Below, piece after piece: positions 17,179-25,428 of a stretch of 36,121 nucleotides of DNA; within the stretch, counting starts at the first letter, position 1, and the number at the start of each line of letters is the position of its first letter. The notes below the pieces were generated by a model, which saw only the letters and a list, made by a program, of their open reading frames with translations, did not search any database and was not told the origin of the DNA. Position numbers and translations under genes: made by a program. Source of the DNA: Candidatus Alcyoniella australis (GTDB taxonomy: Bacteria > Lernaellota > Lernaellaia > JAVCCG01 > Alcyoniellaceae); the NCBI GenBank assembly GCA_030765605.1, contig JAVCCG010000005.1:1-36121 (forward strand), written 5' to 3'.

Positions 17179-18327
17179 TTATCGGCCGATCAGCCCATCG
17201 GCGCTGTGGCGCGCCTCGCGGTCGGCCTCGAGCACGCGCTCGATGGAGTCCAGCTGCTGCGGCTCGTGGCCCTCGAGCACTTCGCCGATGATCCGCGGAA
17301 TATCCAGAAAGCCGATGCGGCGTTCCAGGAACGCGGTCACGGCCTGCTCGTTGGCCGCATTGAGCGCAGCCGGGGCCGTGCCGCCGAGCTCCAACGCGCG
17401 ATAGGCCAGTCCCAGGCACGGGAACGCCCGGTGGTCCACGGCCGTGAACTCCAGGTCGGCAAGCTGCTCCAAGTGCAACGGCGCCACCGCGCCCTGGATC
17501 CGCTCGGGGTAGGACAGGGCGAAGCTGATCGGCCCGCGCATGTCCGGCAGGCCCAGTTGCGCGATGCACACGCCGTCCACGTATTCGACCAGCGAGTGTA
17601 CGATGCTCTGCGGGTGAATCAGCACCTCGATCCGTTGCGGCTCCACGTTGAACAGCCAGTGGGCCTCGATCACTTCGAGCCCCTTGTTCATCATCGTCGC
17701 CGAGTCGATGCTGATCTTGGGCCCCATTTTCCAGGTCGGGTGCGCCAATGCCTGCTCGGGCTCGACCGATTCCAGTCCCTCGCGCTGCATGCCGCGGAAC
17801 GGCCCGCCCGAGGCGGTGAGGATGATCCGTCGCAGGTCCTCGCGGCGGTGGCCGAGCATGCTTTGTAAAATCGCCGAGTGCTCCGAGTCGATGGGCAGCA
17901 GCCGCACGCCGCGCTGTTCGACCCGTTGCAGCACCAGCTCACCGGCGCAGACCAGCGCCTCCTTGTTGGCCAGGGCCACGTCGTTGCCCGCCTCGATCGC
18001 GGCCAAAGTCGGCTCGAGCCCCACCGCGCCGACCATCGCCGAGACCACCAGATCGGTCGACCGCGACGCCAGCTCGCAGGCCCCGGCCGTGCCGCAGAGC
18101 ACCTCGGTCCCATCGCCGATCAACGCGCGCAACGCCTCGGCCTCGGACTCGCCGCGCACGGCCACCGCGGACGGAGCGAAGCGCGCGACCTGTTCGGCCA
18201 ACAGCTCGACGTTGCTCCCGGCGGCCAGGCCCACGACCTCGAAGCGCTCGGGATTTTCGGCCGCCAAGCCCAACGCCTGGGTGCCGATCGAGCCCGTGCT
18301 GCCCAAAATCGTCAGCCGTTTGCTCAT
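17179..18327 (-). CDS. ispC: 1-deoxy-D-xylulose-5-phosphate reductoisomerase
   Basis: This is the first committed enzyme of the MEP isoprenoid pathway; it makes 2-C-methylerythritol 4-phosphate with NADPH and a divalent metal. The 382-residue length is normal. Visible motifs are the NADPH loop GSTGSIGTQ (residues 8-16), LANKEALV, the metal/substrate site PIDSEHSAI, TASGGPFRG, HPTWKMGPKISIDSATMMNK and IHPQSIVHSLVEY. Its ATG overlaps the CdsA stop by one base. The product eventually feeds the undecaprenyl synthase encoded two genes upstream. Confidence 0.96.
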   Translation of the reverse strand: MSKRLTILGSTGSIGTQALGLAAENPERFEVVGLAAGSNVELLAEQVARFAPSAVAVRGESEAEALRALIGDGTEVLCGTAGACELASRSTDLVVSAMVGAVGLEPTLAAIEAGNDVALANKEALVCAGELVLQRVEQRGVRLLPIDSEHSAILQSMLGHRREDLRRIILTASGGPFRGMQREGLESVEPEQALAHPTWKMGPKISIDSATMMNKGLEVIEAHWLFNVEPQRIEVLIHPQSIVHSLVEYVDGVCIAQLGLPDMRGPISFALSYPERIQGAVAPLHLEQLADLEFTAVDHRAFPCLGLAYRALELGGTAPAALNAANEQAVTAFLERRIGFLDIPRIIGEVLEGHEPQQLDSIERVLEADREARHSADGLIGR

Positions 18328-19247
18328 CAGCCTCCCAGCACGAACAGCCGCGCCGCGCCCTCCACCGCGTCGGGGAATTTCAGCGCGATAAACAGCAGGA
18401 AAAACGGCGCCACGAACAACACCGCGTCGAGCCGGTCGAGGATTCCGCCGTGCCCGGGCAGCAGCGATCCCGAGTCCTTGACCTCGGCTGCGCGCTTGAA
18501 CGCCGACTCGACCAAATCGCCGATCGGGCCGAGCACCGCGGCGATCAGCCCCAGCAGCAGTCCGTCGTACCAGTGCAGCGCGTCAAAGGCGATGCCGCAG
18601 ATCAGCCCGGCGATCAGGCTGGCGGCCATGCCGCCGAGCAGCCCCTCGATGGTCTTCTTGGAGCTGATGCGCGGAGCCATCGGCCGCTTGCCCAATGCGC
18701 GCCCGCTGAAGTAGGCCCCGGAGTCGCAGGCCCAGACCAGCAGGAACAGCATGAATACCCACAACACGCCCGTGGGCCCCTCGAGCAATTTGAGCACCAG
18801 CAGCAGCGCGGGCAGCGCCCCGGCGTACAGCGCGCCGAGCATGATCAGCGACAGCGCGCGCGGCATCTGGTGCAGGTCCGGCTCGCGTAAGAGCAAGGCG
18901 CTCAGCAAAGCGAAGACCGCCAGCGCGACCAGCAGGCCCAGGATCAGCCCTCCCAGGGCGATGGCCGCGAAGATCAGCAGACCGGCGATCAGGGTGATGT
19001 ACTTGTAGCGCGGCGTTCCGGGCTCGAACAGCAGGTCGCCGACCTCCAGCAACCCCAGGATCGCGGCCAACGCGATGACCACCGCCAGCAAATAAAACGG
19101 CCCGGCGATGATCAGCCAGGCAACCAGCGGTGCGCCGATCACGCCGATGATGATTTTGGTCTTGGCCCCGCCGCGGGCCGCGGTCGGCCGGCGTCGGGGT
19201 TTAGGATCCCACTGGGCCGGGCTCGCCGCTGGCTCCTGGTGTTCCAT
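18327..19247 (-). CDS. cdsA: Phosphatidate cytidylyltransferase
   Basis: CdsA makes CDP-diacylglycerol, the precursor used by the Pss encoded further down this strand. The 306-residue protein has many membrane helices and the diagnostic C-terminal signature: SAFKRAAEVKDSGSLLPGHG then GILDRLD. An N-terminal basic segment of about 30 residues precedes the first helix. The start at 19247 overlaps the UppS 3' end by 47 nt. Internal starts are possible, since the extension is rich in Pro and Arg and is not part of the core family. Confidence 0.93.
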   Translation of the reverse strand: MEHQEPAASPAQWDPKPRRRPTAARGGAKTKIIIGVIGAPLVAWLIIAGPFYLLAVVIALAAILGLLEVGDLLFEPGTPRYKYITLIAGLLIFAAIALGGLILGLLVALAVFALLSALLLREPDLHQMPRALSLIMLGALYAGALPALLLVLKLLEGPTGVLWVFMLFLLVWACDSGAYFSGRALGKRPMAPRISSKKTIEGLLGGMAASLIAGLICGIAFDALHWYDGLLLGLIAAVLGPIGDLVESAFKRAAEVKDSGSLLPGHGGILDRLDAVLFVAPFFLLFIALKFPDAVEGAARLFVLGG

Positions 19248-20025
19248 CTTCGTGCCCCTCCGGGCTCTCGCCCGCTGTGGATTGTGCGGCCCGCGCCAGT
19301 TGCTCGCCGGTGAGGCCCATCCGCCGCTCGCGCTCCTGATAGACGGATATCGCCCGCTGCAGCTCGTCCTTGTCGAAATCCGGCCAGAGGGTATCGGTGA
19401 CGTAGATCTCGGTATAGGCCAGTTGCCACAGCAGGAAGTTGCTGATACGCATCTCGCCGCTGGTGCGGATTAGCAGGTCCGGGTCGGGTGCGGGATGGGT
19501 GTAGAGCAGCGACGCGAACAGTTGCTCGTCGATCTGTTCCGGATCGAGCTCGCCGTCCTTGGCCTGTTGCGCGATCTGCCGCGCGGCGCGCAAGATCTCC
19601 TGGCGTCCCGAGTAGCTCAGACAGATCGTCAGCAGCAGGTCGGTATTGTGCGCGGTCTGCTCCAATGCATAGTCGATCTGCTCGAGCACATCCGCGGGCA
19701 TCCGGCTTAAATCGCCGGCAATCTTGAGTCGTACGCCGTTGTCGCGAATCTCGCGCAGCTCGCTGCGGATGTACTGCCGCATCAGCCCCATCAGTCCGTC
19801 GATCTCGTCCTCGGGACGTCCCCAGTTCTCGGTGGAAAAGGCAAAAATCGTCAGGTAGGGAATCTTCAGCTCGCGGCAGCTGCGCACCAGCGCCTTGACC
19901 GCCTGAATCCCCTGTCGATGGCCGCGCAATCGACCCAGCCGCCGCTTGGCGGCCCAGCGGCCGTTGCCGTCCATGATCACCGCAATGTGCTGCGGAAGCC
20001 GTGACTTATCGAGCTGTACCGACAT
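19201..20025 (-). CDS. uppS: Isoprenyl (undecaprenyl diphosphate) synthase
   Basis: This cis-prenyltransferase makes undecaprenyl diphosphate, the lipid carrier for cell wall synthesis. The signature MDGNGRWA, FAFSTENW, and the C-terminal DLLIRTSGEMRISNFLLWQ and WPDF motifs are all present. The ATG at 20025 is chosen because the family begins a few residues before the HIAVIMDGNGRW strand; the frame stays open to TTG/ATG at 20082/20079, which would add a Gly/Arg-rich stretch. The tail after RRMGLTGEQ is an unusual acidic, low-complexity extension of about 35 residues that overlaps cdsA. Confidence 0.93.
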   Translation of the reverse strand: MSVQLDKSRLPQHIAVIMDGNGRWAAKRRLGRLRGHRQGIQAVKALVRSCRELKIPYLTIFAFSTENWGRPEDEIDGLMGLMRQYIRSELREIRDNGVRLKIAGDLSRMPADVLEQIDYALEQTAHNTDLLLTICLSYSGRQEILRAARQIAQQAKDGELDPEQIDEQLFASLLYTHPAPDPDLLIRTSGEMRISNFLLWQLAYTEIYVTDTLWPDFDKDELQRAISVYQERERRMGLTGEQLARAAQSTAGESPEGHEDGTPGASGEPGPVGS

Positions 20026-20090
20026 GCCGGGAAAGGTATCACCGCGCCTGCCCCCGGGCAAGGGGCGTCTGATCCGCATCAATCAGGCGC

Positions 20091-21383
20091 CTAGAGCACC
20101 CTTTCGCCGCCGAGCACCAGGGCGCTGAGCGTGCTTTGCCCCATGTGGTAGGGCAGGCTGGAGTAGTCCGGCGCGTCGAACGCGGCGAAATCCGCGCGCA
20201 GCCCCGGCGCGAGCGCACCGCGATCATCGAGCCCCAGAGCAGCGGCCGCGTTGACCGTAGAAGCGCACAGCGTCTCGGCCGCGCTCATGCCCATGTTGGT
20301 GCATGCCAGGCTGAGAATCAGCGCCAGGTTTTCCGAAAAGCACGAGCCGGGATTGAAGTCGGTGGAGATCGCCACGCGCACCCCGGCGTCGAGCAACCGG
20401 CGCGCGGGCGCGTACTGCGATTTGCCCAAAAACAGCGCGGTCCCCGGCAAGAGCACGGCCACGCAGCCCGAGTCGGCCAGCGCGCGGATTCCATCCGCGT
20501 CGATCGCCAGCAGATGATCGGCCGACACACAGCCCAGTTCCGCGGCCAACTGTGCGCCGCCCGAATTCTCGAACTCGTCGGCGTGGATTTTAAGCTTCAG
20601 CCCATGCTCGCGGGCCGCGATCAAAATGCGGCGCGACTGCTCGCGGCTGAAGAATCCCGGCTCGCAGAATACGTCGCAGAACTTTGCGATCCCCTGCTGG
20701 GCCACCGCGGGGAGCATCCGGTCGATCACCAGCGCCACAAAGCCCTCGGGGTCGTCGCGATATTCCGGCGGCACGGCGTGAGCCCCGAGGAACGTGGGCA
20801 CCAGCGTGACCGGCGCAATCTGGGTCAAATCGGCTATCGCCTGCAGCTGCCGCAGCTCGCTTTCAACGTTCAGGCCGTAGCCGCTCTTGACCTCGATCGT
20901 GCCAGCGCCGTAGCCCATGAAGCGTTGCAGCCGCCGCTCTCCCAGCCGTGTGAGTTCGTCGACCGAGGCGCGGCGCGTGGCGCGCACTGTTGATAAAATC
21001 CCGCCGCCGGCCTGCGCGATCTCGAGGTAGGTCGCGCCCTGGGAGCGCTGCTCGAACTCCGCGTGACGGCTGCCGGCGAACACCAGGTGGGTATGCGGAT
21101 CGATCAGCGCCGGCGTGACCAACGCCTGATCGAGCTCGACCCGGCGTGCGTCGGGATGCCGCGCCTCGAGCTGCGTCGCCGATCCGACCTCGACGATCGA
21201 CCCCCGATTGCACAGCAGCGCCGCGTCGTCGATCAGGCCCAGGTCGTCGCGCGTCACGCCCACGCCGCACTTGTCGCGCGCGGGCGCCATGGTCGCCATT
21301 CTGCGGATCGCGGTGTAGAGCGTGGCCGTCAGTCGAAAGCCCCGGGCAGTCTCCAGGGGGCGAACAACGGTCCGGCCGGGCAT
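20091..21383 (-). CDS. hutI: Imidazolonepropionase
   Basis: HutI hydrolyses 4-imidazolone-5-propionate to N-formimino-L-glutamate in histidine breakdown. Metal-binding and substrate motifs are DPHTHLVFAGSR, GGGILSTV, VKSGYGL, the His-containing KIHADEF, SADHL and STDFNPG. No other hut gene is nearby. The start is uncertain. The first core beta strand (ATLYTAIRRMATM) must be included, which rules out the ATG at 21299. Candidates are the ATG at 21383, overlapping the upstream gene by 55 nt without a ribosome-binding site, and a CTG at 21332, whose CTGA overlaps that gene's stop in the usual coupled way. Placement between a SprT-like gene and uppS is unusual. Confidence 0.9.
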   Translation of the reverse strand: MPGRTVVRPLETARGFRLTATLYTAIRRMATMAPARDKCGVGVTRDDLGLIDDAALLCNRGSIVEVGSATQLEARHPDARRVELDQALVTPALIDPHTHLVFAGSRHAEFEQRSQGATYLEIAQAGGGILSTVRATRRASVDELTRLGERRLQRFMGYGAGTIEVKSGYGLNVESELRQLQAIADLTQIAPVTLVPTFLGAHAVPPEYRDDPEGFVALVIDRMLPAVAQQGIAKFCDVFCEPGFFSREQSRRILIAAREHGLKLKIHADEFENSGGAQLAAELGCVSADHLLAIDADGIRALADSGCVAVLLPGTALFLGKSQYAPARRLLDAGVRVAISTDFNPGSCFSENLALILSLACTNMGMSAAETLCASTVNAAAALGLDDRGALAPGLRADFAAFDAPDYSSLPYHMGQSTLSALVLGGERVL

Positions 21384-22090
21384 TCGTCGGAGGGCGTGTG
21401 CGGCCGTTTCTTGCGGCCCAGCAGGTACGGCAAATTGACCTGCTCCCATTGCGCGGCGCGGAACGCATCGGGATACGCGGCCTCGGCCTTACGGAAGCGC
21501 TGGGTGTGATAGCGTCCCGGCCCGCCGTCCGCGCCGATCAGGTCGTGCAGCATCTCGTGGTAGACCACCCAGCCGATGAAGTAGTCGGGGACCCGCGGAT
21601 TGTCGAGGATCGGATGGATGCGGATCACCCGCTCCTGCGCGTAGTACGAGCCCAGCCGGACCGAGCGTTTGGCCTTCTTAACGCTTCCGCGGCCCCAGCC
21701 GATGCTCGCAATGCAGGCGTTGCCGAAGTAGCGCTGGTTCAGATCGTCGAACACCAGTTGCAGGTCGAAGATCTTGCCTTTGCAGTTGAGTCCGTGGGCG
21801 CGGCCGTTGGCCGGGTCGGGCTTGACCAGGTGCATGTGGTCGTTGACGAACTCGCTGATGCGTTGGCTTGCCGCGTTGTCGCGGTCGCGAATGAACGCGG
21901 CCAGATCGCGCACCGTGGATTCGTTGGCCATCAGAAACATGCGATGCACGCGCACACGCATCCGCTCGCCGTCGCTGCGATAGGTCAGCATCCGGCGGCG
22001 GTTGTCGGTGATTTCGAGACAGATCGGGTTATTTAAATGTTCAACCAGCGCCTTTTCCAGAGCCCTGGTGCGGGCGGGCGCGTCAGTCAT
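21329..22090 (-). CDS. SprT-like zinc metalloprotease-domain protein
   Basis: This 253-residue protein has HEMLH in VVYHEMLHDLIG (about residue 190), a further His in RYHTQRF downstream as third ligand candidate, and the preceding beta-rich region with IGWGRGSVKKAKRSVRLGSY. That layout is typical of SprT/Spartan-like gluzincin folds. The N-terminal part (about 15-110) contains basic residues and RVRVHRMFL, with no recognised domain. The start is ATG at 22090, six bases after GGAG; the earlier ATG at 22117 lacks this and lies on the -10 element. The substrate is unknown. Relatives cut DNA-crosslinked proteins in eukaryotes, but a bacterial role is not established. Confidence 0.75.
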   Translation of the reverse strand: MTDAPARTRALEKALVEHLNNPICLEITDNRRRMLTYRSDGERMRVRVHRMFLMANESTVRDLAAFIRDRDNAASQRISEFVNDHMHLVKPDPANGRAHGLNCKGKIFDLQLVFDDLNQRYFGNACIASIGWGRGSVKKAKRSVRLGSYYAQERVIRIHPILDNPRVPDYFIGWVVYHEMLHDLIGADGGPGRYHTQRFRKAEAAYPDAFRAAQWEQVNLPYLLGRKKRPHTPSDECPAGPLFAPWRLPGAFD

Positions 22091-22115
22091 ACTATTCTCC
22101 GAATGAGCTTGCGCC

Positions 22116-22143
22116 ATTTTACTCGCGACCGGTCAATTGTCAA
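22116..22143 (-). promoter_or_regulatory. Sigma-70 promoter for the SprT-like/hutI/uppS strand
   Basis: On the minus strand TTGACA (22143-22138) and TAAAAT (22121-22116) are separated by 16 bp. A leader of roughly 18 nt with GGAG precedes the ATG at 22090. The string GGTCAATTGTC here (22131-22141) recurs at 31969-31979 upstream of another divergent pair. Confidence 0.6.
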
Positions 22144-22220
22144 AAAGGAAATCTGTGGTCGTTAATTCTTTATTAGCGATGGCCGCCAGGGTCTTGCCGT
22201 GCTGTAAAAACGGTTGTTTT

Positions 22221-22231
22221 TAGAATAGAAT
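22221..22231 (+). promoter_or_regulatory. Possible -10 element(s) TAGAAT for the TPR gene
   Basis: Two overlapping TAGAAT hexamers (22221-22226 and 22226-22231) lie 14 and 9 nt before the ATG. No Shine-Dalgarno sequence is seen. A -35 at proper distance is not convincing. Confidence 0.3.
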
Positions 22232-22240
22232 CTAATTCTT

Positions 22241-23320
22241 ATGAGATCGATTCCCGCCCTGATCGCGCTGCTTTGCATCGCGCTTGCGGCAAGCGGCGTG
22301 CAGTGGGCTGCTGCGGCCCAAAACCCGCTGGCCAAGGCGGAACAGCTGCTGGCGGCGGGCAACGCCGCGCGAGCCTTGGAGCTGATCGAGGCCGCGCCCC
22401 AGGCCCGCGACGCGCGAGGGCTCGAGTTCAAGGGCCGCTGCCTGCTCGCGCTCGAGCGTCTGGACCAGGCGCAGGCGGCGTTCCAGCAGGCCGTGACCAA
22501 GGCCGAGACCCACGGCGACCGGCTGACCCTGGGCCGGGCTCACGTGGGTCTGGGAGCGCTGGCATTGCGGCGCGGCGAGGTCGACGCGGCCGATCGTTCG
22601 CTCAAGCGTGGCGTGGGAGTGCTCGAGCGCACCGGGCACAAGCTCGCAGCGGTCCCGGCCTATGTGCGGCTGGCCGAGACTGCTTTGGCGCGCAACGATC
22701 CGCAGAGTGCGCTGAGCTACCTGTTCATGGCCGAGTCGATCCTCGCCACGCATCCGAGCAATCCCGCGCGGCTGGATATCTACACCGGCGTCGTCGCGAT
22801 CTACGAGCGGCAGGAGCAATTAAAGCAGGCGATTCCCTATATGGAGTCGGCCTACCGCGAGGTGGCCGCACGCAACAAAACAGCCCAAATGCGCGCCTGG
22901 TGCTATCGCATTTCCCGGGCCTACGAGAAGACCGCCGATCTGGAAAAGGCCCTGGCCTGGCAGCAAAAGGAGCTCGAGCTGGCCCAAACGCTGGGCCGCA
23001 CCGCGGACATCCCGGGCATTTTGGTCGACCTGGGAGTGCTGAGCTTTAAGCACAAAAAATCGGTTCAGGGCCGGGCCTATTTCGAGCAGGCGCTGGAACT
23101 GCTGCACTCCGCGGGCGACGAGGTCAAGCAGGCCGACGTGCTCTGGCAGCTCTCCGAGGTCTACGCCCTGCTCGAGGATTACGGCCAGGCGGCCGCGGCC
23201 ATGCGGCGCTGCCTGGAGATCGAACAGCGGATCAACGCGCCCGAGCTGGCGCAAGATCGCGAGCGGCTCAAACGCTTCGAGCGACTGAACAATCCAGAAA
23301 AGGAACGGGACGATGAATGA
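22241..23320 (+). CDS. Exported TPR-repeat protein
   Basis: This 359-residue protein has a signal peptide (cleavage near AAA-QN, residue 26), then tetratricopeptide-type helical pairs to about residue 335. Examples are LAKAEQLLAAGNAARALELI, RAYEKTADLEKALAWQQKEL and YFEQALELLHSAGDEVKQA. It is probably a periplasmic protein-interaction scaffold. It overlaps the carbamate kinase by 8 nt, so the two are translated together, though no shared function is evident. The first Met after the -10-like hexamers gives a complete signal peptide. Confidence 0.75.
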   Translation: MRSIPALIALLCIALAASGVQWAAAAQNPLAKAEQLLAAGNAARALELIEAAPQARDARGLEFKGRCLLALERLDQAQAAFQQAVTKAETHGDRLTLGRAHVGLGALALRRGEVDAADRSLKRGVGVLERTGHKLAAVPAYVRLAETALARNDPQSALSYLFMAESILATHPSNPARLDIYTGVVAIYERQEQLKQAIPYMESAYREVAARNKTAQMRAWCYRISRAYEKTADLEKALAWQQKELELAQTLGRTADIPGILVDLGVLSFKHKKSVQGRAYFEQALELLHSAGDEVKQADVLWQLSEVYALLEDYGQAAAAMRRCLEIEQRINAPELAQDRERLKRFERLNNPEKERDDE

Positions 23321-24299
23321 CCTGTTTCGCAGCGACCGCCGGATGGTGCTGGTAGCGATGGGCGGCAACGCGCTGATCAGGGCCGGCCAGAGCGGCACGA
23401 TCTCCGAGCAGGAGCGCAACGCCGATCAGCTGGTGAGCTGCCTGATGTCGCTGGTGCGGCGCGACGACAACCTGGTCGTGACCCACGGCAACGGCCCGCA
23501 GGTCGGAATACAGATGATCCGCCACGAGAACTCGCGCGAGGCCTGCCCGCCGATGCCGCTGGACGTGCTGGTCGCCGAGACACAGGGCAACATGGGCTAC
23601 TTCCTGCAACAGGCGTTTTTAAACCACGTGCGCCACGAGGCGATCCCGCGCTACGTGACCACGGTAATGACCCAGGTGATCGTCGATCGCAACGACCCGG
23701 CTTTTAAAACGCCCAACAAGCCGGTGGGCCGCTTTCTCAGCGCCGAGCAGGCGCAAGACCGCATCGAGCGCTACGACTGGAAGATGGTCGAGGATGCCGG
23801 GCGCGGCTGGCGGCGCGTGGTGCCCAGCCCCAAACCGCTGAAGGTGATCCAGCGCCACGTGATCCGCCACGCGGCGCTCGAGGGCGTGATCGTCATCACC
23901 TGCGGCGGCGGCGGAATCCCGGTCTGGATCAAGGAGGACGGCGACTACGAGGGGATCGAGGCGGTGATCGACAAGGACCTCAGCTCCTCGATGCTCGCCA
24001 CCCAGGTGCGCGCCGAGGAGCTGATTATCCTGATGCCCGAGCCGCGGGTCTACATCAACTTCGGCAAGCCCGACCAGCGCGCGCTTGGGCGCGTCGCTCT
24101 CTCGGAGCTGAGGGGCTATCAACAGCAGGGGCATTTCCCGCCGGGCAACATGGGGCCCAAGGCCGAGGCGGTAATCAACTTTTTAGAGAACGGCGGCAGG
24201 CACGCGATCATCACCAGCGCCGAACAGATCGACGCGGCCCTTGAGGGACGCGAGGGCACGCACTTCTACCCCGACGACAAAGGCAACGCCCGGCTTTGA
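23313..24299 (+). CDS. arcC: Carbamate kinase
   Basis: Carbamate kinase interconverts carbamoyl phosphate plus ADP with carbamate plus ATP. The 328-residue protein is slightly longer than the usual 310. It has VAMGGNALI, VTHGNGPQVG, TQVIVDRNDPAF, ITCGGGGIPV, VIDKDLSSSMLA, and the C-terminal PPGNMGPKAEAVINF and AIITS motifs, all in family order. No arginine deiminase or ornithine carbamoyltransferase gene accompanies it, so its pathway here is open. The final RL codons and stop (CGGCTTTGA) match the end of the dispersed repeat, whose hairpin begins immediately. Confidence 0.93.
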   Translation: MNDLFRSDRRMVLVAMGGNALIRAGQSGTISEQERNADQLVSCLMSLVRRDDNLVVTHGNGPQVGIQMIRHENSREACPPMPLDVLVAETQGNMGYFLQQAFLNHVRHEAIPRYVTTVMTQVIVDRNDPAFKTPNKPVGRFLSAEQAQDRIERYDWKMVEDAGRGWRRVVPSPKPLKVIQRHVIRHAALEGVIVITCGGGGIPVWIKEDGDYEGIEAVIDKDLSSSMLATQVRAEELIILMPEPRVYINFGKPDQRALGRVALSELRGYQQQGHFPPGNMGPKAEAVINFLENGGRHAIITSAEQIDAALEGREGTHFYPDDKGNARL

Positions 24300-24386
24300 G
24301 GCAGCTTGGAGCTGCCACAAAACACGCGAGCGAACCACAGTCATAACTCCACGATCTTCTCCGCGACGAATAAAGGCGGTGGGTAA
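24290..24386 (+). repeat. Partial copy D of the dispersed hairpin repeat
   Basis: CCGGCTTTGAG is followed by hairpin GGCAGCT/AGCTGCC (24300-24316), CACAAAACACGCGAGCG, CTCCACGATCTTCTCCGCG and GGCGGTGGGTAAT. It matches copies A and C in order but lacks the terminal AATAATGTT palindrome. It contains the last codons of the carbamate kinase gene, and its hairpin sits where a terminator would be expected. Confidence 0.65.
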
Positions 24387-24406
24387 TGCGGCGGCTCGAA
24401 GCTGTC

Positions 24407-24435
24407 TTGATCTTTATCAGACGGCGGCGTAGTTT
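24407..24435 (+). promoter_or_regulatory. Promoter of the ABC exporter operon
   Basis: TTGATC (24407-24412) and TAGTTT (24430-24435) are separated by 17 bp. The ATG at 24445 is 9 nt downstream, with no ribosome-binding site. Transcription would start about three bases before the start codon. Confidence 0.4.
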
Positions 24436-24444
24436 TTACCGGCT

Positions 24445-25428
24445 ATGAACGACCAATATGCCATCGAGACCAGAGACCTTTGCCGCGAGTTCAAAAAGGA
24501 CCGCAAGACCAAATTCACGGCCTTGGATCGAATCAACATCAAGATCGAGCAAGGCGGGATTTTCGGCTTTTTGGGCCCCAACGGCGCGGGCAAGACCACG
24601 CTGATCAAGATCCTGGTCACCCTGCTCTACCCCAGCACGGGCAGCGCGTTTATCCAGGGCCTGGACGTGGTGCGCGACGCGGCCAAAGTGCGACCCTTGA
24701 TCAACATCGTCTCCGGCGGCGAGACCTCGGGCTACGGCATTCTCAACGTGCGCGAGAACATCTGGATGTTCTCCCAGTTCTACGGAATCCCGAGCAAGGT
24801 CGCCAAGCAGCGGATCGACGAGTACCTCGAGCTGTTCGAGATGACCGGCGACGCCGCGACCAAGATCAACAAGCTCTCCACTGGCATGCGGCAGAAGATG
24901 AACATCATCCGCGGGCTGATCACCGAGCCGCAGATCCTGTTTCTGGACGAGCCGACCCTGGGGCTGGACGTACACATCGCACGCGAGATCCGCAACTATT
25001 TAAGCGTGTGGATAAAGCAGCGCGGCGACCGCACGATCTTCCTCACCACGCACTACATGGCCGAGGCTGAGCAGCTTTGCAATCGACTGGCGATCATTGA
25101 TCGCGGCCGGATTGTGGCCGACGATTCTCCCACGGCGTTGCGCGCCAAGCTCAGCGACGGCAGCCGTTTCCGCATCAACGTGGCGCCGGTTCCCGGCGAC
25201 TTGCATTGGCTTGAAAACGTCGTGGCCGTGGACGGGGTCAAGCGCCGCCGCGAGCTCGACGGCCTGCTCGAGGTCGGTTTCCGCCTGCACGATGAGACGC
25301 GCATCGGCGACGTGTTCGAGGCGGCCCAGGCCCAGGGCCTGCGCATCGTGGGCGTGGACAAGCGCCAGCCCGACCTTGAGGAGCTGTTCCTGCAGATCGT
25401 CGGCCGCCAACTGGACGACGATGAGTAA
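24445..25428 (+). CDS. ABC-2 type transporter ATP-binding protein
   Basis: This 327-residue ATPase has Walker A GPNGAGKTT, a Q-loop region, signature LSTGMRQKM, Walker B ILFLDEPTLGLD and the switch His in LTTHYM. A C-terminal extension (about 240-327) ending DLEELFLQIVGR is typical of DrrA-like drug or polysaccharide exporters. It couples ATP hydrolysis to the two permeases encoded by the next genes; the first overlaps it by 8 nt. The substrate cannot be read from the sequence. Confidence 0.93.
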   Translation: MNDQYAIETRDLCREFKKDRKTKFTALDRINIKIEQGGIFGFLGPNGAGKTTLIKILVTLLYPSTGSAFIQGLDVVRDAAKVRPLINIVSGGETSGYGILNVRENIWMFSQFYGIPSKVAKQRIDEYLELFEMTGDAATKINKLSTGMRQKMNIIRGLITEPQILFLDEPTLGLDVHIAREIRNYLSVWIKQRGDRTIFLTTHYMAEAEQLCNRLAIIDRGRIVADDSPTALRAKLSDGSRFRINVAPVPGDLHWLENVVAVDGVKRRRELDGLLEVGFRLHDETRIGDVFEAAQAQGLRIVGVDKRQPDLEELFLQIVGRQLDDDE

